From contig NZ_JACESE010000012.1 of NCBI RefSeq assembly GCF_013911965.1, positions 58,504 to 122,503 on the forward strand: 64,000 nucleotides of DNA, in the 5' to 3' direction. The notes below the pieces were generated by a model. The model searched no databases. It saw only the letters and a program-made list of their open reading frames with translations, and had not been told where the DNA came from. This document shows positions 44,208 through 52,903 of this stretch, piece by piece; position 1 is the stretch's first letter; the number at the start of each line of letters is the position of its first letter. The stretch comes from Phenylobacterium sp. (lineage in GTDB: Bacteria > Pseudomonadota > Alphaproteobacteria > Caulobacterales > Caulobacteraceae). A program made the translations under genes and the position numbers.

Positions 44208-44989
44208 TCGTTCGCCCCATCGCCCTCGCCGCGAGCGCGGCGATCCTCTGCGGGTCGCTCGCTCAGGCTCAGGGCCTGAGCGAGCCGCGGGTGCGCACCG
44301 TGCCCTATGAGGCGACCGGCGTGGTCGATCTGACGGTGCAGCCCGGATTTGCGACGCTGATCAGCCTCGAGCCGGGAGAGGAGATCTTACAGGTGGCGCT
44401 GGGCGAGGCGGCGGACTGGGAGGTGGCGGCGCAAGGCTCGACCCTCTTCCTGAAAGCGCGGCCGGACGCAGCGCCCACCAACCTCCTGATGGTCAGCCAA
44501 GCCGAAGGTGAGATGCGGCGCTATCGCATAGGTCTTCGCCTGGCCGGCGAGAGCGCTTCGGGCGTTTACGAGTTGCGCTTCGCCTATCCGCAGAAAGCAC
44601 CGCAATCGGAGACCTCGGTCCTTGAATCCGTCTTGGATGGCGCAGCTTTCGCCGGGCCGCGCAACCTCGACTATGCCGTTCAAGGCGAGGTCGCCCTGCA
44701 GCCGGCCGAGGTGTCCGACAACGGCCGCTTCACGGTCTTGCGCTTCCCGGGCGGCCAAGCGTTGCCGGCCATCTATGCCGTCGCGGCCGATGGCGGCGAA
44801 CAGCTCGTCAACTATGACGTGCGCGGCGAGTTCGTCGTTCTCCACCTCGTGTCGCCCGAGCTTCGTCTGCGTCGGGGCGATGCGGTGCTGTGCATCTACA
44901 ATCTGAGCTTTGATCCCTATGGTCGCGCCTTCGCGAGCGGCGCCGCCGATGCGGAGGTGACGCGCATCCTTAAGGAGGCGCGGCCGTGA
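44204..44989 (+). CDS. virB9: VirB9
   Basis: This 261-residue periplasmic/outer-membrane core protein has a signal peptide (ending SLAQAQG) and the CagX/VirB9 fold, with FATLISLEPGEEILQVALGEAADW in the N-domain and FTVLRFPGGQALPAIYAV and the conserved LRRGDAVLCIYN in the C-domain. It pairs with VirB7 and VirB10. It is coupled to both neighbours. The gene appears complete. Confidence 0.92.
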   Translation: MIVRPIALAASAAILCGSLAQAQGLSEPRVRTVPYEATGVVDLTVQPGFATLISLEPGEEILQVALGEAADWEVAAQGSTLFLKARPDAAPTNLLMVSQAEGEMRRYRIGLRLAGESASGVYELRFAYPQKAPQSETSVLESVLDGAAFAGPRNLDYAVQGEVALQPAEVSDNGRFTVLRFPGGQALPAIYAVAADGGEQLVNYDVRGEFVVLHLVSPELRLRRGDAVLCIYNLSFDPYGRAFASGAADAEVTRILKEARP

Positions 44990-46059
44990 CGGCGGAGGAG
45001 CGCGAAACGGCCATCGATCATGGCCGAGGCGTCTCGCCGATCGCCGGCGCGGCGCTCGCACGGCCCCGCCCCAGGCTTATGACCCTCGCAGCCTTGGGGG
45101 TCGGGGCGGGCCTGATCTTGCTCGCCCCGCTTCTCTTTCGCCAGGAGCCCGCCGAGCCGCCTGAGGAAGGGCCGGCGCGGCAAGTCGTCCGCTTTGATCG
45201 TGTCATGTCCAGCCGACCGGACGCGCTGGCGCAGGATGATCTTGAGGTCGGCGATCTTGCGGCGGCAGAAGCAGGGCCGGTCCCCCTGCCCGACGGCGCC
45301 GGGCCCGCCGATCAGGCGGCCGCCGCCAGCCCCGCGACAGCGCCCGCGCCATCGCCGGAGCCATCACCCGCGCCGGCGACGTCCTCCGCCAGTCCGCTCC
45401 TGGTCTACTCGGCGGCGAGCCCCACCCTGCCTCAGCAAGATCTGTCAGAGGCGGCGTCTGAAGACAGCGCAGAGGTCGCGGAGCTTGGGCATCCGCAGAC
45501 GCTGACCGCCCATCGCATCGATCGGCGTTACGCCCTTCTCGCTGGGGCGACCATGCCTTGCGTGCTTCTGACGGCGATCGAGTCGACGACACCCGGCCTG
45601 GTGACCTGCAGCTTGGCGCGTGACGTGATGTCCGAAGACGGGACCGTGGTGCTCCTGGAGAAGGGCTCGCGCGTCCTCGGCGCCTACCAGGAGGGCTTGG
45701 ACTTCGGCGAGCGCCGACTCTTTGTCCTGTGGACCCGCGTGGTCACCCCCAAGGGGGTGGCCATCGCCTTGCGCAGTCCCGCGGCCGATGCTTTGGGCCG
45801 CGCGGGCGTCGGCGGCGCCTTGCAGGGCCGCTTCTGGGAGCGGTTTGGCGGCGCCTTGCTGCTCAGCCTGGTCGATGCAGGGGGCGAAGCGGTCTTCGAT
45901 CCGCAGACGGGCCGGACGATCCTGCGGCCCTCGTCACAGGCGCTGGAGAAAACGACGCAGATCGGGCCGCGACTGACTGTGCCCCAAGGCCGGGAGCTTA
46001 CCATCTTCGTGGCGCATGATCTTGATTTCACCGATGTTTACGAGCTTGCCCTGAGGTAG
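44986..46059 (+). CDS. virB10: VirB10 (TrbI-like)
   Basis: This 357-residue protein spans the envelope. It has a cytoplasmic head, one inner-membrane helix (about residues 28-48), a proline/alanine-rich linker (about 90-140) and the C-terminal beta-barrel domain with YALLAGATMPCVLLTAIESTTPGLVTC and the antenna region around GRFWERFGGALLLSLVDAG. It transmits ATP energy to the outer-membrane pore. GTG 44986 overlaps virB9. Only two bases separate it from virB11. Confidence 0.93.
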   Translation: MTAEERETAIDHGRGVSPIAGAALARPRPRLMTLAALGVGAGLILLAPLLFRQEPAEPPEEGPARQVVRFDRVMSSRPDALAQDDLEVGDLAAAEAGPVPLPDGAGPADQAAAASPATAPAPSPEPSPAPATSSASPLLVYSAASPTLPQQDLSEAASEDSAEVAELGHPQTLTAHRIDRRYALLAGATMPCVLLTAIESTTPGLVTCSLARDVMSEDGTVVLLEKGSRVLGAYQEGLDFGERRLFVLWTRVVTPKGVAIALRSPAADALGRAGVGGALQGRFWERFGGALLLSLVDAGGEAVFDPQTGRTILRPSSQALEKTTQIGPRLTVPQGRELTIFVAHDLDFTDVYELALR

Positions 46060-46061
46060 CC

Positions 46062-47039
46062 GTGGCGTTCGATGATGTGCTCCTGCGCCGCTATTTGGCG
46101 CCGATCACACCGGCTCTTCGTCAGGCGGGCGTCACCGACCTGGTGGTCAATCAGCCCGGCGCCTTCCTGGTCGAACGCCATCATGTCTGGTCGCATCACG
46201 CAGCGCCCGAACTGACGCCCACCTGGCTGGAGACGCTGGCCCGAGCCGCCGCAGCGGCGAGCGCCCAGGATGTCGATGACGCTCATCCGATCTGTTCGAC
46301 CCACCTGCCCGACGGTGAACGCTGCCAGATCGTGCTTCCGCCCGCCGCGGCGCATGTGAGCCTGACGATCCGGCGGCCGACCGATCAGCAGCTGACCCTC
46401 GATGATCTCGCCGGCCAAGGTCTCTTCGATCGTGCGACCGTTGCAGACGGCGTCACGGCGCGGCGAAGCGAGCTCGACAGCCTCTACCGAGCGCGCGACT
46501 GGCGCGGGTTCCTGGCGGCGGCCGTGCAAGCCCGCTGCAACATTCTGATCAGCGGCGCGACGGGTTCAGGCAAGACGACTCTGGCCAAGGCGCTTGGCGC
46601 GCAAATCGCCCGTGACGAGCGTCTGATCACCCTGGAAGACGTCGCGGAATTCGACCTGCCGCACGCCAATCAGGTGCGGCTCTTCTATGCCAAGTCCGGC
46701 CAGGGCTTGGCCAAGGTCGGACCGAAGGATCTGTTGGAGAGCGCGCTTCGCATGCGGCCTGACCGGGTGCTGCTGCAGGAGCTGCGTGACGGCGCGGCCT
46801 ATACCTATCTGCGCAACGTCGCCAGCGGCCATCCCGGGGCGATCACGACGGTTCACGCCGGCGGCGTCGACCAAGCCTTCGCGCAACTCTGCCTGCTGGT
46901 GAAGGAGGCGCCGGAAGCGGCCAGCCTCAGCCGCGCGGAGGTCGAAGGCCTGCTGCGCAACCTGATCGACGTGGTCGTCCAGATCGAGCGCGAGCCGCAA
47001 GGCCGCCGGGTGAGCGAGATCTGGTTTGGACGTCGATAG
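46062..47039 (+). CDS. virB11: VirB11 ATPase
   Basis: This 325-residue hexameric secretion ATPase has Walker A GATGSGKTTLAKALG at about residue 165, the Asp box ITLEDVAEFDL, a Walker B/His box in MRPDRVLLQELRDGAAYTYLRNV and SGHPGAITTVHAGG. It starts at GTG 46062. The last bases overlap the TTG start of the coupling protein gene. It is full length. Confidence 0.94.
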   Translation: MAFDDVLLRRYLAPITPALRQAGVTDLVVNQPGAFLVERHHVWSHHAAPELTPTWLETLARAAAAASAQDVDDAHPICSTHLPDGERCQIVLPPAAAHVSLTIRRPTDQQLTLDDLAGQGLFDRATVADGVTARRSELDSLYRARDWRGFLAAAVQARCNILISGATGSGKTTLAKALGAQIARDERLITLEDVAEFDLPHANQVRLFYAKSGQGLAKVGPKDLLESALRMRPDRVLLQELRDGAAYTYLRNVASGHPGAITTVHAGGVDQAFAQLCLLVKEAPEAASLSRAEVEGLLRNLIDVVVQIEREPQGRRVSEIWFGRR

Positions 47040-48882
47040 GGCTCAGCTTGGCAAGGTCGTCGCCGGGGGACTCGCCGCTCTGCTCGGCCTCGGGATGATG
47101 GCCTATGTCACGATTGTCATCGCGCTTGCGGGGATGGGGGCGCTGAACGCTGAGACCAACCTCTGGCGGGCGGCCCAGGCGCTCTGGACCCATCGCTCCG
47201 TCCCCGAAATCGCACGTTGGCTGAAGCTTGGCGCGACAAGCAGCCTTGTCCTCTTTGGGGGGTTCGCGCTGGCGGTCTTCAAGAGCCGGCGCCGTCCGCG
47301 CTATGGCGACGCGCGCTGGGCGAGGCGCAGCGAAATCGCCCAAGCCGGCTTGTTCGCATCCGAGGGCCTGGTCCTCGGCCGCCATGGCCAGAGGCCACTG
47401 ATCTTCGGCGGCGACGAACACGTGCTCCTGGCCGCCCCCACCCGCTCGGGCAAGGGCGTTGGGCTCGTCATCCCCAATCTGCTCAGCTGGCCAGGCTCGG
47501 TCGTCGTGCTGGACCTCAAGCGTGAGAACTGGGGCGCAAGCGCCGGTTACCGGCAGGCCTGCGGCCAGACCTGCATCCTCTTCGATCCGCTATCGCCTGA
47601 GGGCCGCACGGCGCGGTTCAATCCGTTGGGTCACATTGATCGGGCTGATCCCGCGGTAATCATCGACGAGCTGCAGCGGATCGCCGTCATGCTGTTCGTC
47701 GCCGGCGAGCATGCGGATCTCTTCTGGTCTGAAGCCGCCCGGACAGGCTTCATCGCCGTGGGCGCCTATGTGGCCGAGACGCCCGAGCTCGGATTCGACC
47801 TAGGCGAAATCTATCGCCAGCTCACCGCCGGCGATCCGCGCAGCCGTCTCCGGGAGATCATCAAGGCCCGGGAGGCGGCGGGCCGCCCCCTCTCCTCGCC
47901 TTGCCAGAGCGCGTTGTCGGACTTCTGCAGCGCCTCGGACAACACCTTCGCCTCGGTGCGGCAAACCATCACCAGCCGCATGGGGCTGTGGCTCAACCCC
48001 CGCGTTTGCGCCGCCACCAGCGCCAGTGACTTCGACTTCCGATCCTTACGTCGCAAGCCCACCTCCCTCTATCTGGCCGCCTCGCCAGAGGATGTGCCGA
48101 GGCTCGCACCGCTGATGAGCCTGCTCTTCCAACAGCTCATCGACCAGTTGACCCGCGCCGGCCCGGCCGGCCCAAACGATCCGCTGCCGGTTCTTCTTCT
48201 GCTGGACGAGTTCGCCCAGCTCGGACCGGCCAAAGCGCTCGCCAAGGCGTTTTCCTATATCGCCGGTTACGGGGTGCGGCTGATGCCCGTGCTGCAGAGC
48301 CCCGCCCAGTTGCGGGCGATCTATGGGCACGATGGCGCCCAGGAGATCATCGACAATTGCGGCGTCGAGGTCGTCTTTGCGCCGAAGGATCTCGACGTCG
48401 CCCGCGCGCTTTCGCTCCGCCTGGGCGACTTCGACATCAAAAGCGAGAGCCGCAGTCGGCCGTTAGGTCTCGCCCAAGGACGCCGCAGTCTCAGCCAGTC
48501 GGTCGCACAGCGGGCCCTGATGCTGCCCGATGAACTGATGCGCATGCCCCAGAGCGACCTCATCGTCCTACGGGCGGGGGCCCGGCCGGTCCGCGGTCGC
48601 AAGATCATCTACTGGAAGGAGCCGGTCTTCGCCGAGCGCGTGCGACCGCCGCCGGACGTCGCTCCCCTCCCGGCGTCCGCACCACCGCCGCCGGCCGCCG
48701 ATGCTGCGCCAAGCCTCGCGCCGCAGCCGCAGCCCTTCGAACGTGAGCGCGCATCGGAGCGGTCGCGATTCAGCAAGCCGCCCGAGCCTTCGACACCGCC
48801 ACCGCCGAGCACGGCAAGCGATGATGAAAGGCTGGGTTGGACTTTCGGGCAGTTCGGCGAGCCGCCGCCGAGCGGTCGATAA
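47026..48882 (+). CDS. virD4: VirD4/TraG-type coupling protein
   Basis: This 618-residue type IV coupling protein has two N-terminal membrane segments (within about residues 5-35 and 65-85). Walker A is APTRSGKGVGLVIPNLL at about residue 138 and Walker B is PVLLLLDEFAQLG near 390. The C-terminal 80 residues are Pro-rich and variable. It brings the relaxase-DNA complex to the channel. TTG 47026 lies within the virB11 end and is the only start that preserves the first membrane segment. It is followed, convergently, by the relaxase gene, so the transfer genes are complete in function. Confidence 0.92.
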   Translation: MDVDRAQLGKVVAGGLAALLGLGMMAYVTIVIALAGMGALNAETNLWRAAQALWTHRSVPEIARWLKLGATSSLVLFGGFALAVFKSRRRPRYGDARWARRSEIAQAGLFASEGLVLGRHGQRPLIFGGDEHVLLAAPTRSGKGVGLVIPNLLSWPGSVVVLDLKRENWGASAGYRQACGQTCILFDPLSPEGRTARFNPLGHIDRADPAVIIDELQRIAVMLFVAGEHADLFWSEAARTGFIAVGAYVAETPELGFDLGEIYRQLTAGDPRSRLREIIKAREAAGRPLSSPCQSALSDFCSASDNTFASVRQTITSRMGLWLNPRVCAATSASDFDFRSLRRKPTSLYLAASPEDVPRLAPLMSLLFQQLIDQLTRAGPAGPNDPLPVLLLLDEFAQLGPAKALAKAFSYIAGYGVRLMPVLQSPAQLRAIYGHDGAQEIIDNCGVEVVFAPKDLDVARALSLRLGDFDIKSESRSRPLGLAQGRRSLSQSVAQRALMLPDELMRMPQSDLIVLRAGARPVRGRKIIYWKEPVFAERVRPPPDVAPLPASAPPPPAADAAPSLAPQPQPFERERASERSRFSKPPEPSTPPPPSTASDDERLGWTFGQFGEPPPSGR

Positions 48883-48899
48883 GCGGGCAGACGCCGCGC

Positions 48900-49904
48900 C
48901 TAGCGGCTGCGCTCGCGTTCCCGCGAGAGGTTTTGGTCACGGGCCCTCTGCCGGATGTCTCGCGCCATCCGGACACGATCGGTCACCGGCGCGGGCATGT
49001 CGTTGACGAAGCGCCGCAAGCCCTGCGCGAGCGCCCGATCGTCAGTCTCGGGCGAACGGTCGAGGTCAGCCGCCAGCCGCTCGAAAGCCTCGCGCACACG
49101 CGCCTGCGTACGAACGACGGCGATCTCCCGGCCGTCGGGCGTCTTGCGTCCCTCGGCCAAATCGAGCGCCTCTCGCCGCGTTCGTTCAAAGGCCCGCGGC
49201 GGCGGCGCATGGCCCTCCCAGTACTGCTCCAGGGCGCGCCAGTAACGCTGGGGCGGATTGCGCCCCACCAGTCCGCGCGACAGACGCGACGAGGCGTCGA
49301 CCTCCAGGCCCTGGTCACGCAAGGCCTGAGCGAACCGTCTGCGGTTCATCTCGAGGTCGGGCGGGTTCCAGATCAGGCGCACGCCGTCATCGCCCAAGGC
49401 GCGGAAGACGATGTGCGCGTGGGGGTGGGGACGATCGGTGTGCAGGGCGAGCACAAAGTCATGACGCAGCCCGTCGTGGGCGGCGGCGAATCCATAGGCG
49501 GCTGAAAAAACAGCCCGTGGCGGCGAACCTGGCGGGGCGGTGACGATCAGCGGGCGCGCCAGCACTGCGTTTGGACGCCGGCGGCTGTCAGCGGCGTCTG
49601 CAGACGCCCAATCCTTCGCCATTTCCTCGAGCGCGGGACGTCCCTGGAGGTGCATGCCCTCTCGGTCGAGCAGCGGCAGGATTCCACCGCGGCTGATATA
49701 GTCGAAATGCCCCTTCAGAGCCCTTGCCGATTTGATGCCGGCGCCGGCGCGGGTCACGACCTGGGGGTGACGCGAGACGAGCCGCCAGAGTTCGGCGCGA
49801 CGTTGGGGGCTTAAGGGACGTCCCGGCCGCAGCACTGACTCTGGGATGGTCCGCCATTTCGGCTCATCGCGCCCCTCCTCCAACGCATCGCGGGACCGCC
49901 TCAC
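48900..49904 (-). CDS. VirD2-like relaxase/mobilisation nuclease
   Basis: This protein of about 334 residues nicks DNA at oriT. The metal-binding three-histidine motif is HTDRPHPHAHIVFRAL, and KSARALKGHFDYISRGG near the N-terminus holds candidate catalytic tyrosines. It starts most likely at GTG 49904, overlapping the MobC stop (GTGA); a TTG at 49919 is also in frame. The protein is rather short, so it may lack extended helicase or primase domains. With MobC and VirD4 it forms the DNA-processing set of a conjugative or mobilisable element. Confidence 0.86.
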   Translation of the reverse strand: MRRSRDALEEGRDEPKWRTIPESVLRPGRPLSPQRRAELWRLVSRHPQVVTRAGAGIKSARALKGHFDYISRGGILPLLDREGMHLQGRPALEEMAKDWASADAADSRRRPNAVLARPLIVTAPPGSPPRAVFSAAYGFAAAHDGLRHDFVLALHTDRPHPHAHIVFRALGDDGVRLIWNPPDLEMNRRRFAQALRDQGLEVDASSRLSRGLVGRNPPQRYWRALEQYWEGHAPPPRAFERTRREALDLAEGRKTPDGREIAVVRTQARVREAFERLAADLDRSPETDDRALAQGLRRFVNDMPAPVTDRVRMARDIRQRARDQNLSRERERSR

Positions 49905-50422
49905 GGGGCGCACTCCCAACTCGCCAAATTGCCCTCGAGGGCGTGGCGTAATTTGGCCAACTCGCGGCGGATGTCGGAGGCGAAGCGCTCAAGTTCCGCC
50001 TGCTCGAGGGGCGCGTCACGGCGCGCGGGATCGTGGGCCATGTGCCGCAAGGCGACGGCGATCTTGCGCAGCTCCATTTGGACGCCGGCCAGAGCGACAT
50101 CCTCAGGGGTTCCGAAGGTGGGGCGCCGGTGAAGGCGTGCGCGGACGAGTGCGATCACCCAGGGGCCGAGCAGAAGACCCATTTGTTCGGCCTCCCGCGC
50201 CAGCAGCGCGGCGTCATCGCGATCCAGACGAACGGCGACGTGGACAGTCTTCGGCTTACGGCTCGGGGGCGCGGGCGCAATGGAAGCCGGCGCCGCCTCA
50301 AGCTTGGCGAGCATCCGCCGCACGAGGACCGCCCCACCGCCAGCCGCTTCTGCGGCCGCGCAGAACCGCCGATGGTCATCCTCGCTGAGGGACAGCCGAA
50401 GCGTCTTGTATGCCCTCGCCAT
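49901..50422 (-). CDS. MobC-like relaxosome accessory protein
   Basis: This 173-residue protein has an N-terminal KTLRLSLSEDDHRRFCAAAEAAG segment and a middle KTVHVAVRLDRDDAALLAREAEQMGLLLGPWVIALVRARL, which look like a ribbon-helix-helix DNA-binding arrangement. The C-terminus is helical. ATG 50422 has GGAGG eight bases upstream. Its position immediately before the relaxase gene, with overlap, supports a relaxosome role. The nic site (oriT) is expected in the gap upstream (50423-50537), but I do not recognise it. Confidence 0.7.
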   Translation of the reverse strand: MARAYKTLRLSLSEDDHRRFCAAAEAAGGGAVLVRRMLAKLEAAPASIAPAPPSRKPKTVHVAVRLDRDDAALLAREAEQMGLLLGPWVIALVRARLHRRPTFGTPEDVALAGVQMELRKIAVALRHMAHDPARRDAPLEQAELERFASDIRRELAKLRHALEGNLASWECAP

Positions 50423-50537
50423 GCCGCGAACCTCCAAGCAGAGGATCGCGCACCTGAAGGTTCTCGGGAATCCGTAGACTTACCGATGGCCGCGCCGTTC
50501 CAAGCTGAGGAAGACGCTTAGCGAAGCGTCCAATCCG

Positions 50538-50780
50538 TCAGCTCAAGAGTCGACATATTTCGGCGAACAGCTCTTCCGGCCGCCGCCCGAGCGCCAGCGC
50601 AATCTCCCGGAACTCGACGATGTCGATCCTGCGCTGTGAGCCTTCGATCAGAGAGATGTGGCTCTGATCGTGCCCAATCCGCCGGCCGAGCTCAGCCTGG
50701 GTCAGGCCAGCCGCAATCCGCGCCTCACGAAGGTGGTCAACGACAATCTTGTTTGCGCCAGTGAAGATGGTCTTCGGCAT
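50538..50780 (-). CDS. XRE-family small regulator
   Basis: This 80-residue helix-turn-helix protein has the Cro/C1 motif LREARIAAGLTQAELGRRIGHDQSHISLIEG. It is mostly just the DNA-binding domain. It may repress its own promoter and perhaps the transfer genes. The upstream region (50781-50888) is AT-rich with several imperfect palindromes around ATATGT/CATATG. Together with the XRE gene at 50889 it marks the boundary between the transfer module and the sigma/receptor operon. Confidence 0.85.
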   Translation of the reverse strand: MPKTIFTGANKIVVDHLREARIAAGLTQAELGRRIGHDQSHISLIEGSQRRIDIVEFREIALALGRRPEELFAEICRLLS

Positions 50781-50888
50781 GCCCGCTCGCCTTCAGCGGG
50801 CAACACATTTATATGTCGCTATTCCATATGCCGATTTTCCATGTATTCTGACCGTCTGCTGGCTCGGCAGCCGATGGAGGCCGTTTAG

Positions 50889-51146
50889 TTAGGACGTTCG
50901 CTGATGCTGCTCGCCGCTTGGACGCAGAAACCGCACACCTTCCCCGCGTTCGCCCGCGGGAATGAACTCGACGCCGGCGCGGAAAAACGCCTTCTCAACC
51001 GCGATGAGCGTGCTGTGCCGGGTGTCGACGGCACCCCGCTCCAGTCGGTTCACCGCGTTGAGCGAGACAATCGCGCGATCAGCCAAGTCCTGTTGAGACC
51101 AGCCAAGCAGGGCGCGGGCAGCTCGTATTTGGGCGGGAGTGACCAT
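50889..51146 (-). CDS. XRE-family regulator divergent from the sigma-factor operon
   Basis: This 85-residue regulator has TPAQIRAARALLGWSQQDLADRAIVSLNAVNRLERG as its helix-turn-helix, then a short C-terminal domain ending VEFIPAGERGEGVRFLRP, typical of compact single-domain XRE repressors. ATG 51146 is preferred to the upstream TTG 51158. It is transcribed away from the sigma-factor gene. An inverted repeat at 51187-51205 lies between them on the putative promoter, so it is a candidate repressor of the sigma/FecR/receptor/isopeptidase operon. Confidence 0.88.
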   Translation of the reverse strand: MVTPAQIRAARALLGWSQQDLADRAIVSLNAVNRLERGAVDTRHSTLIAVEKAFFRAGVEFIPAGERGEGVRFLRPSGEQHQRTS

Positions 51147-51186
51147 CCCGACCAACACGCGAGAACTCAGCGCCCGTTACCACCAT

Positions 51187-51205
51187 AAGGTTTGTTATGA
51201 ACCTT
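51187..51205. promoter_or_regulatory. Operator-like inverted repeat over the sigma-factor promoter
   Basis: AAGGTT and AACCTT flank a 7-base spacer. The dyad overlaps the -35 element of the sigma-gene promoter and also lies 41 bases upstream of the divergent XRE gene, so one protein could control both directions. Confidence 0.55.
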
Positions 51206-51219
51206 TTGCGGTGTATAAT
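51192..51219 (+). promoter_or_regulatory. Sigma-70-type promoter of the ECF sigma-factor gene
   Basis: TTGTTA (51192-51197, four of six matches to TTGACA) is separated by 16 bases from a perfect TATAAT (51214-51219). Transcription would begin near 51226, with GGGAGG at 51242-51247 as the ribosome site for the GTG start at 51253. Confidence 0.6.
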
Positions 51220-51252
51220 TCACCTCTTCACACAACCCGGTGGGAGGATCCG

Positions 51253-51756
51253 GTGACCAACAGAAAGCGAAGACGATCCGCAGGCGCATCAACCACCACC
51301 CCACCGTTGGGGCTTGAGCCTTTCGTCGCTTGGCTGCAGCGAGCGGCCCAATTCTTTAAACCTGGCCCTGAGGCCCAGGACGCCGTCCAAACAGCGTTGG
51401 AGAGGGCGCTGCGGTCCGGGGCGACGATCCGCCATCCTCGGGCCTATCTCGCTCAGACCCTGCGCAACCTCGCCGTCGACGAAGCCCGCCGGGTGCGGGC
51501 GAGCGGCGGGGCCGCGCTGGCGCTCGAGGAGGTCGAAGACCGGCTGCCCAGCGTAGCGCCGGACCAGGAAACCACCCTTCTGCTCAAACAGGTGATCTTG
51601 GGACTTCCGCCACTCTACCGTGACGTGTTTATATTGAACCGCTTCGTTGGTCTCACCTACGAGCAGATCGCTGCTCGCCAGGGCGTGACCCCGAAAGCGA
51701 TTGAGTATCGCATGTCGCGTGCGCTCGCCCTGTGCCAGGATGCGCTGCGCGACTAA
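51253..51756 (+). CDS. ECF sigma factor (FecI-like)
   Basis: This 167-residue sigma-70-family protein starts at GTG 51253 after GGGAGG. Region 2 has AQDAVQTALERAL and HPRAYLAQTLRNLAVDEARRVRA; region 4 has ILGLPPLYRDVFILNRFVGLTYEQIAARQGVTPKAIEYRMSRAL, a FecI-type pattern. It should be activated through FecR when the receptor downstream binds its ligand. It is 15 bases from fecR. Upstream are a sigma-70-like promoter and an operator-like repeat for the XRE protein. Confidence 0.9.
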   Translation: MTNRKRRRSAGASTTTPPLGLEPFVAWLQRAAQFFKPGPEAQDAVQTALERALRSGATIRHPRAYLAQTLRNLAVDEARRVRASGGAALALEEVEDRLPSVAPDQETTLLLKQVILGLPPLYRDVFILNRFVGLTYEQIAARQGVTPKAIEYRMSRALALCQDALRD

Positions 51757-51771
51757 TCACGGGACGGCGCG

Positions 51772-52755
51772 ATGGCCGATGCGGCCTTTGAGCTGAAGCA
51801 GATCCGCGATCAGGCGGCGAGCTGGTACGCGCGGCTGAACAATACGACCATCTCCACCGACACTCTGCGGGCCTTCCGCGAGTGGCGCCGCACGGACGAG
51901 CGCCACGACGAGGCCTATCTGGAGATCGAGGCGTTTTGGAAGCGGGTCGCCCAACTCGAAAACGATCAGGAGATCCAGCGCGCGGCGGGTGCGGCGCTGG
52001 AACGTCCGGCCGAAGCGCCGAAGACGGGGCCGCTGGGGCGTCCGGGCGGCAAGAGTCTGGCGGCGGCCTTCTTCGCACTACTTCTGGTGGCGGCGCTGAC
52101 CCTGAGCTGGCCGCGCCTCTTTGGCGAGACCTACGCCAGCGGCGTGGGAGAGCAGCGCATCCTGCGCCTGAAGGATGGATCGCAACTGCGGCTCGACACC
52201 GCCAGCCGGGTTCGTGTGAAGCTGACGGACGACGCAAGGCGAGTGAGGTTGTTGGGCGGACGCGCCTTCTTCGACGTGGCCCACGATCCCAGCCGGCCCT
52301 TCACGGTGGTGGCCGACGGCGCCTCGGTGACGGCGCTGGGCACGCGGTTCGACGTGCGACGTGACACCGCCGACGTCACCGTGACGCTCTTCCAGGGCCA
52401 GGTGAAGGTCGAGGGCGGCGAAGCGCCGGTGGTCCTGCAGCCTGGGCAGCGCGCGATCGTGACGGGCGCCGGAAGCCGGTCCCTGGTGCGTTCGGTGAAC
52501 GCCGCCGAGGCGCAAAGCTGGACGCAGGGCCAGCTGGTCTTCCGCCAGCAGACGCTTGGCGCGGCCGCCGCCGAAGTGAACCGCTATAGCGAGACCCAGG
52601 TGGTCATTCGCGACGCCGACCTCGCCAACCGGACGGTCTCGGGCGTCTTCGAAAGCGGCGACACCGACGCCTTCGTGGCCGCCGTCGCCGACCTCTTCGA
52701 TCTTGAAGTCGACCGCTCCCAAAACGAGGAAATCGTTCTCCGACGCGCAGGCTGA
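51772..52755 (+). CDS. FecR-type anti-sigma factor/transmembrane regulator
   Basis: This 327-residue protein has an N-terminal cytoplasmic DUF4880-like part (ASWYARLNNTTISTDTLRAFREWRRTDERHDEAY), one membrane segment (about residues 88-108) and a periplasmic FecR domain with LKDGSQLRLDTASRVRV and VTALGTRFDVRRDTADVTVTLFQGQVKV. The C-terminus (STN-like dyad) could contact the receptor. It holds the ECF sigma factor and transmits the occupancy signal of the TonB receptor. It precedes that receptor gene by a 145-base gap. Confidence 0.92.
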   Translation: MADAAFELKQIRDQAASWYARLNNTTISTDTLRAFREWRRTDERHDEAYLEIEAFWKRVAQLENDQEIQRAAGAALERPAEAPKTGPLGRPGGKSLAAAFFALLLVAALTLSWPRLFGETYASGVGEQRILRLKDGSQLRLDTASRVRVKLTDDARRVRLLGGRAFFDVAHDPSRPFTVVADGASVTALGTRFDVRRDTADVTVTLFQGQVKVEGGEAPVVLQPGQRAIVTGAGSRSLVRSVNAAEAQSWTQGQLVFRQQTLGAAAAEVNRYSETQVVIRDADLANRTVSGVFESGDTDAFVAAVADLFDLEVDRSQNEEIVLRRAG

Positions 52756-52903
52756 CGGTTCGTCCGGCGTCCGGACAACAAATCTGTCACATGGGTTTAG
52801 GGTCCCCGCCGCATAGCTCCGTCTCCACCTCCAAGACCCCCGTCTGCGGCGCTTAGGCGCGCCGGTCAGACCGCAACGGGTCAAGCATTGGAGGGGTAGT
52901 TTG

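Noticed and set aside
52793-52861. Short plus-strand frame between fecR and the receptor as a lasso precursor candidate
   Set aside because: Only about 21 codons, no leader with Thr at -2 and no ring-forming Asp/Glu at position 7-9; it is not a precursor.
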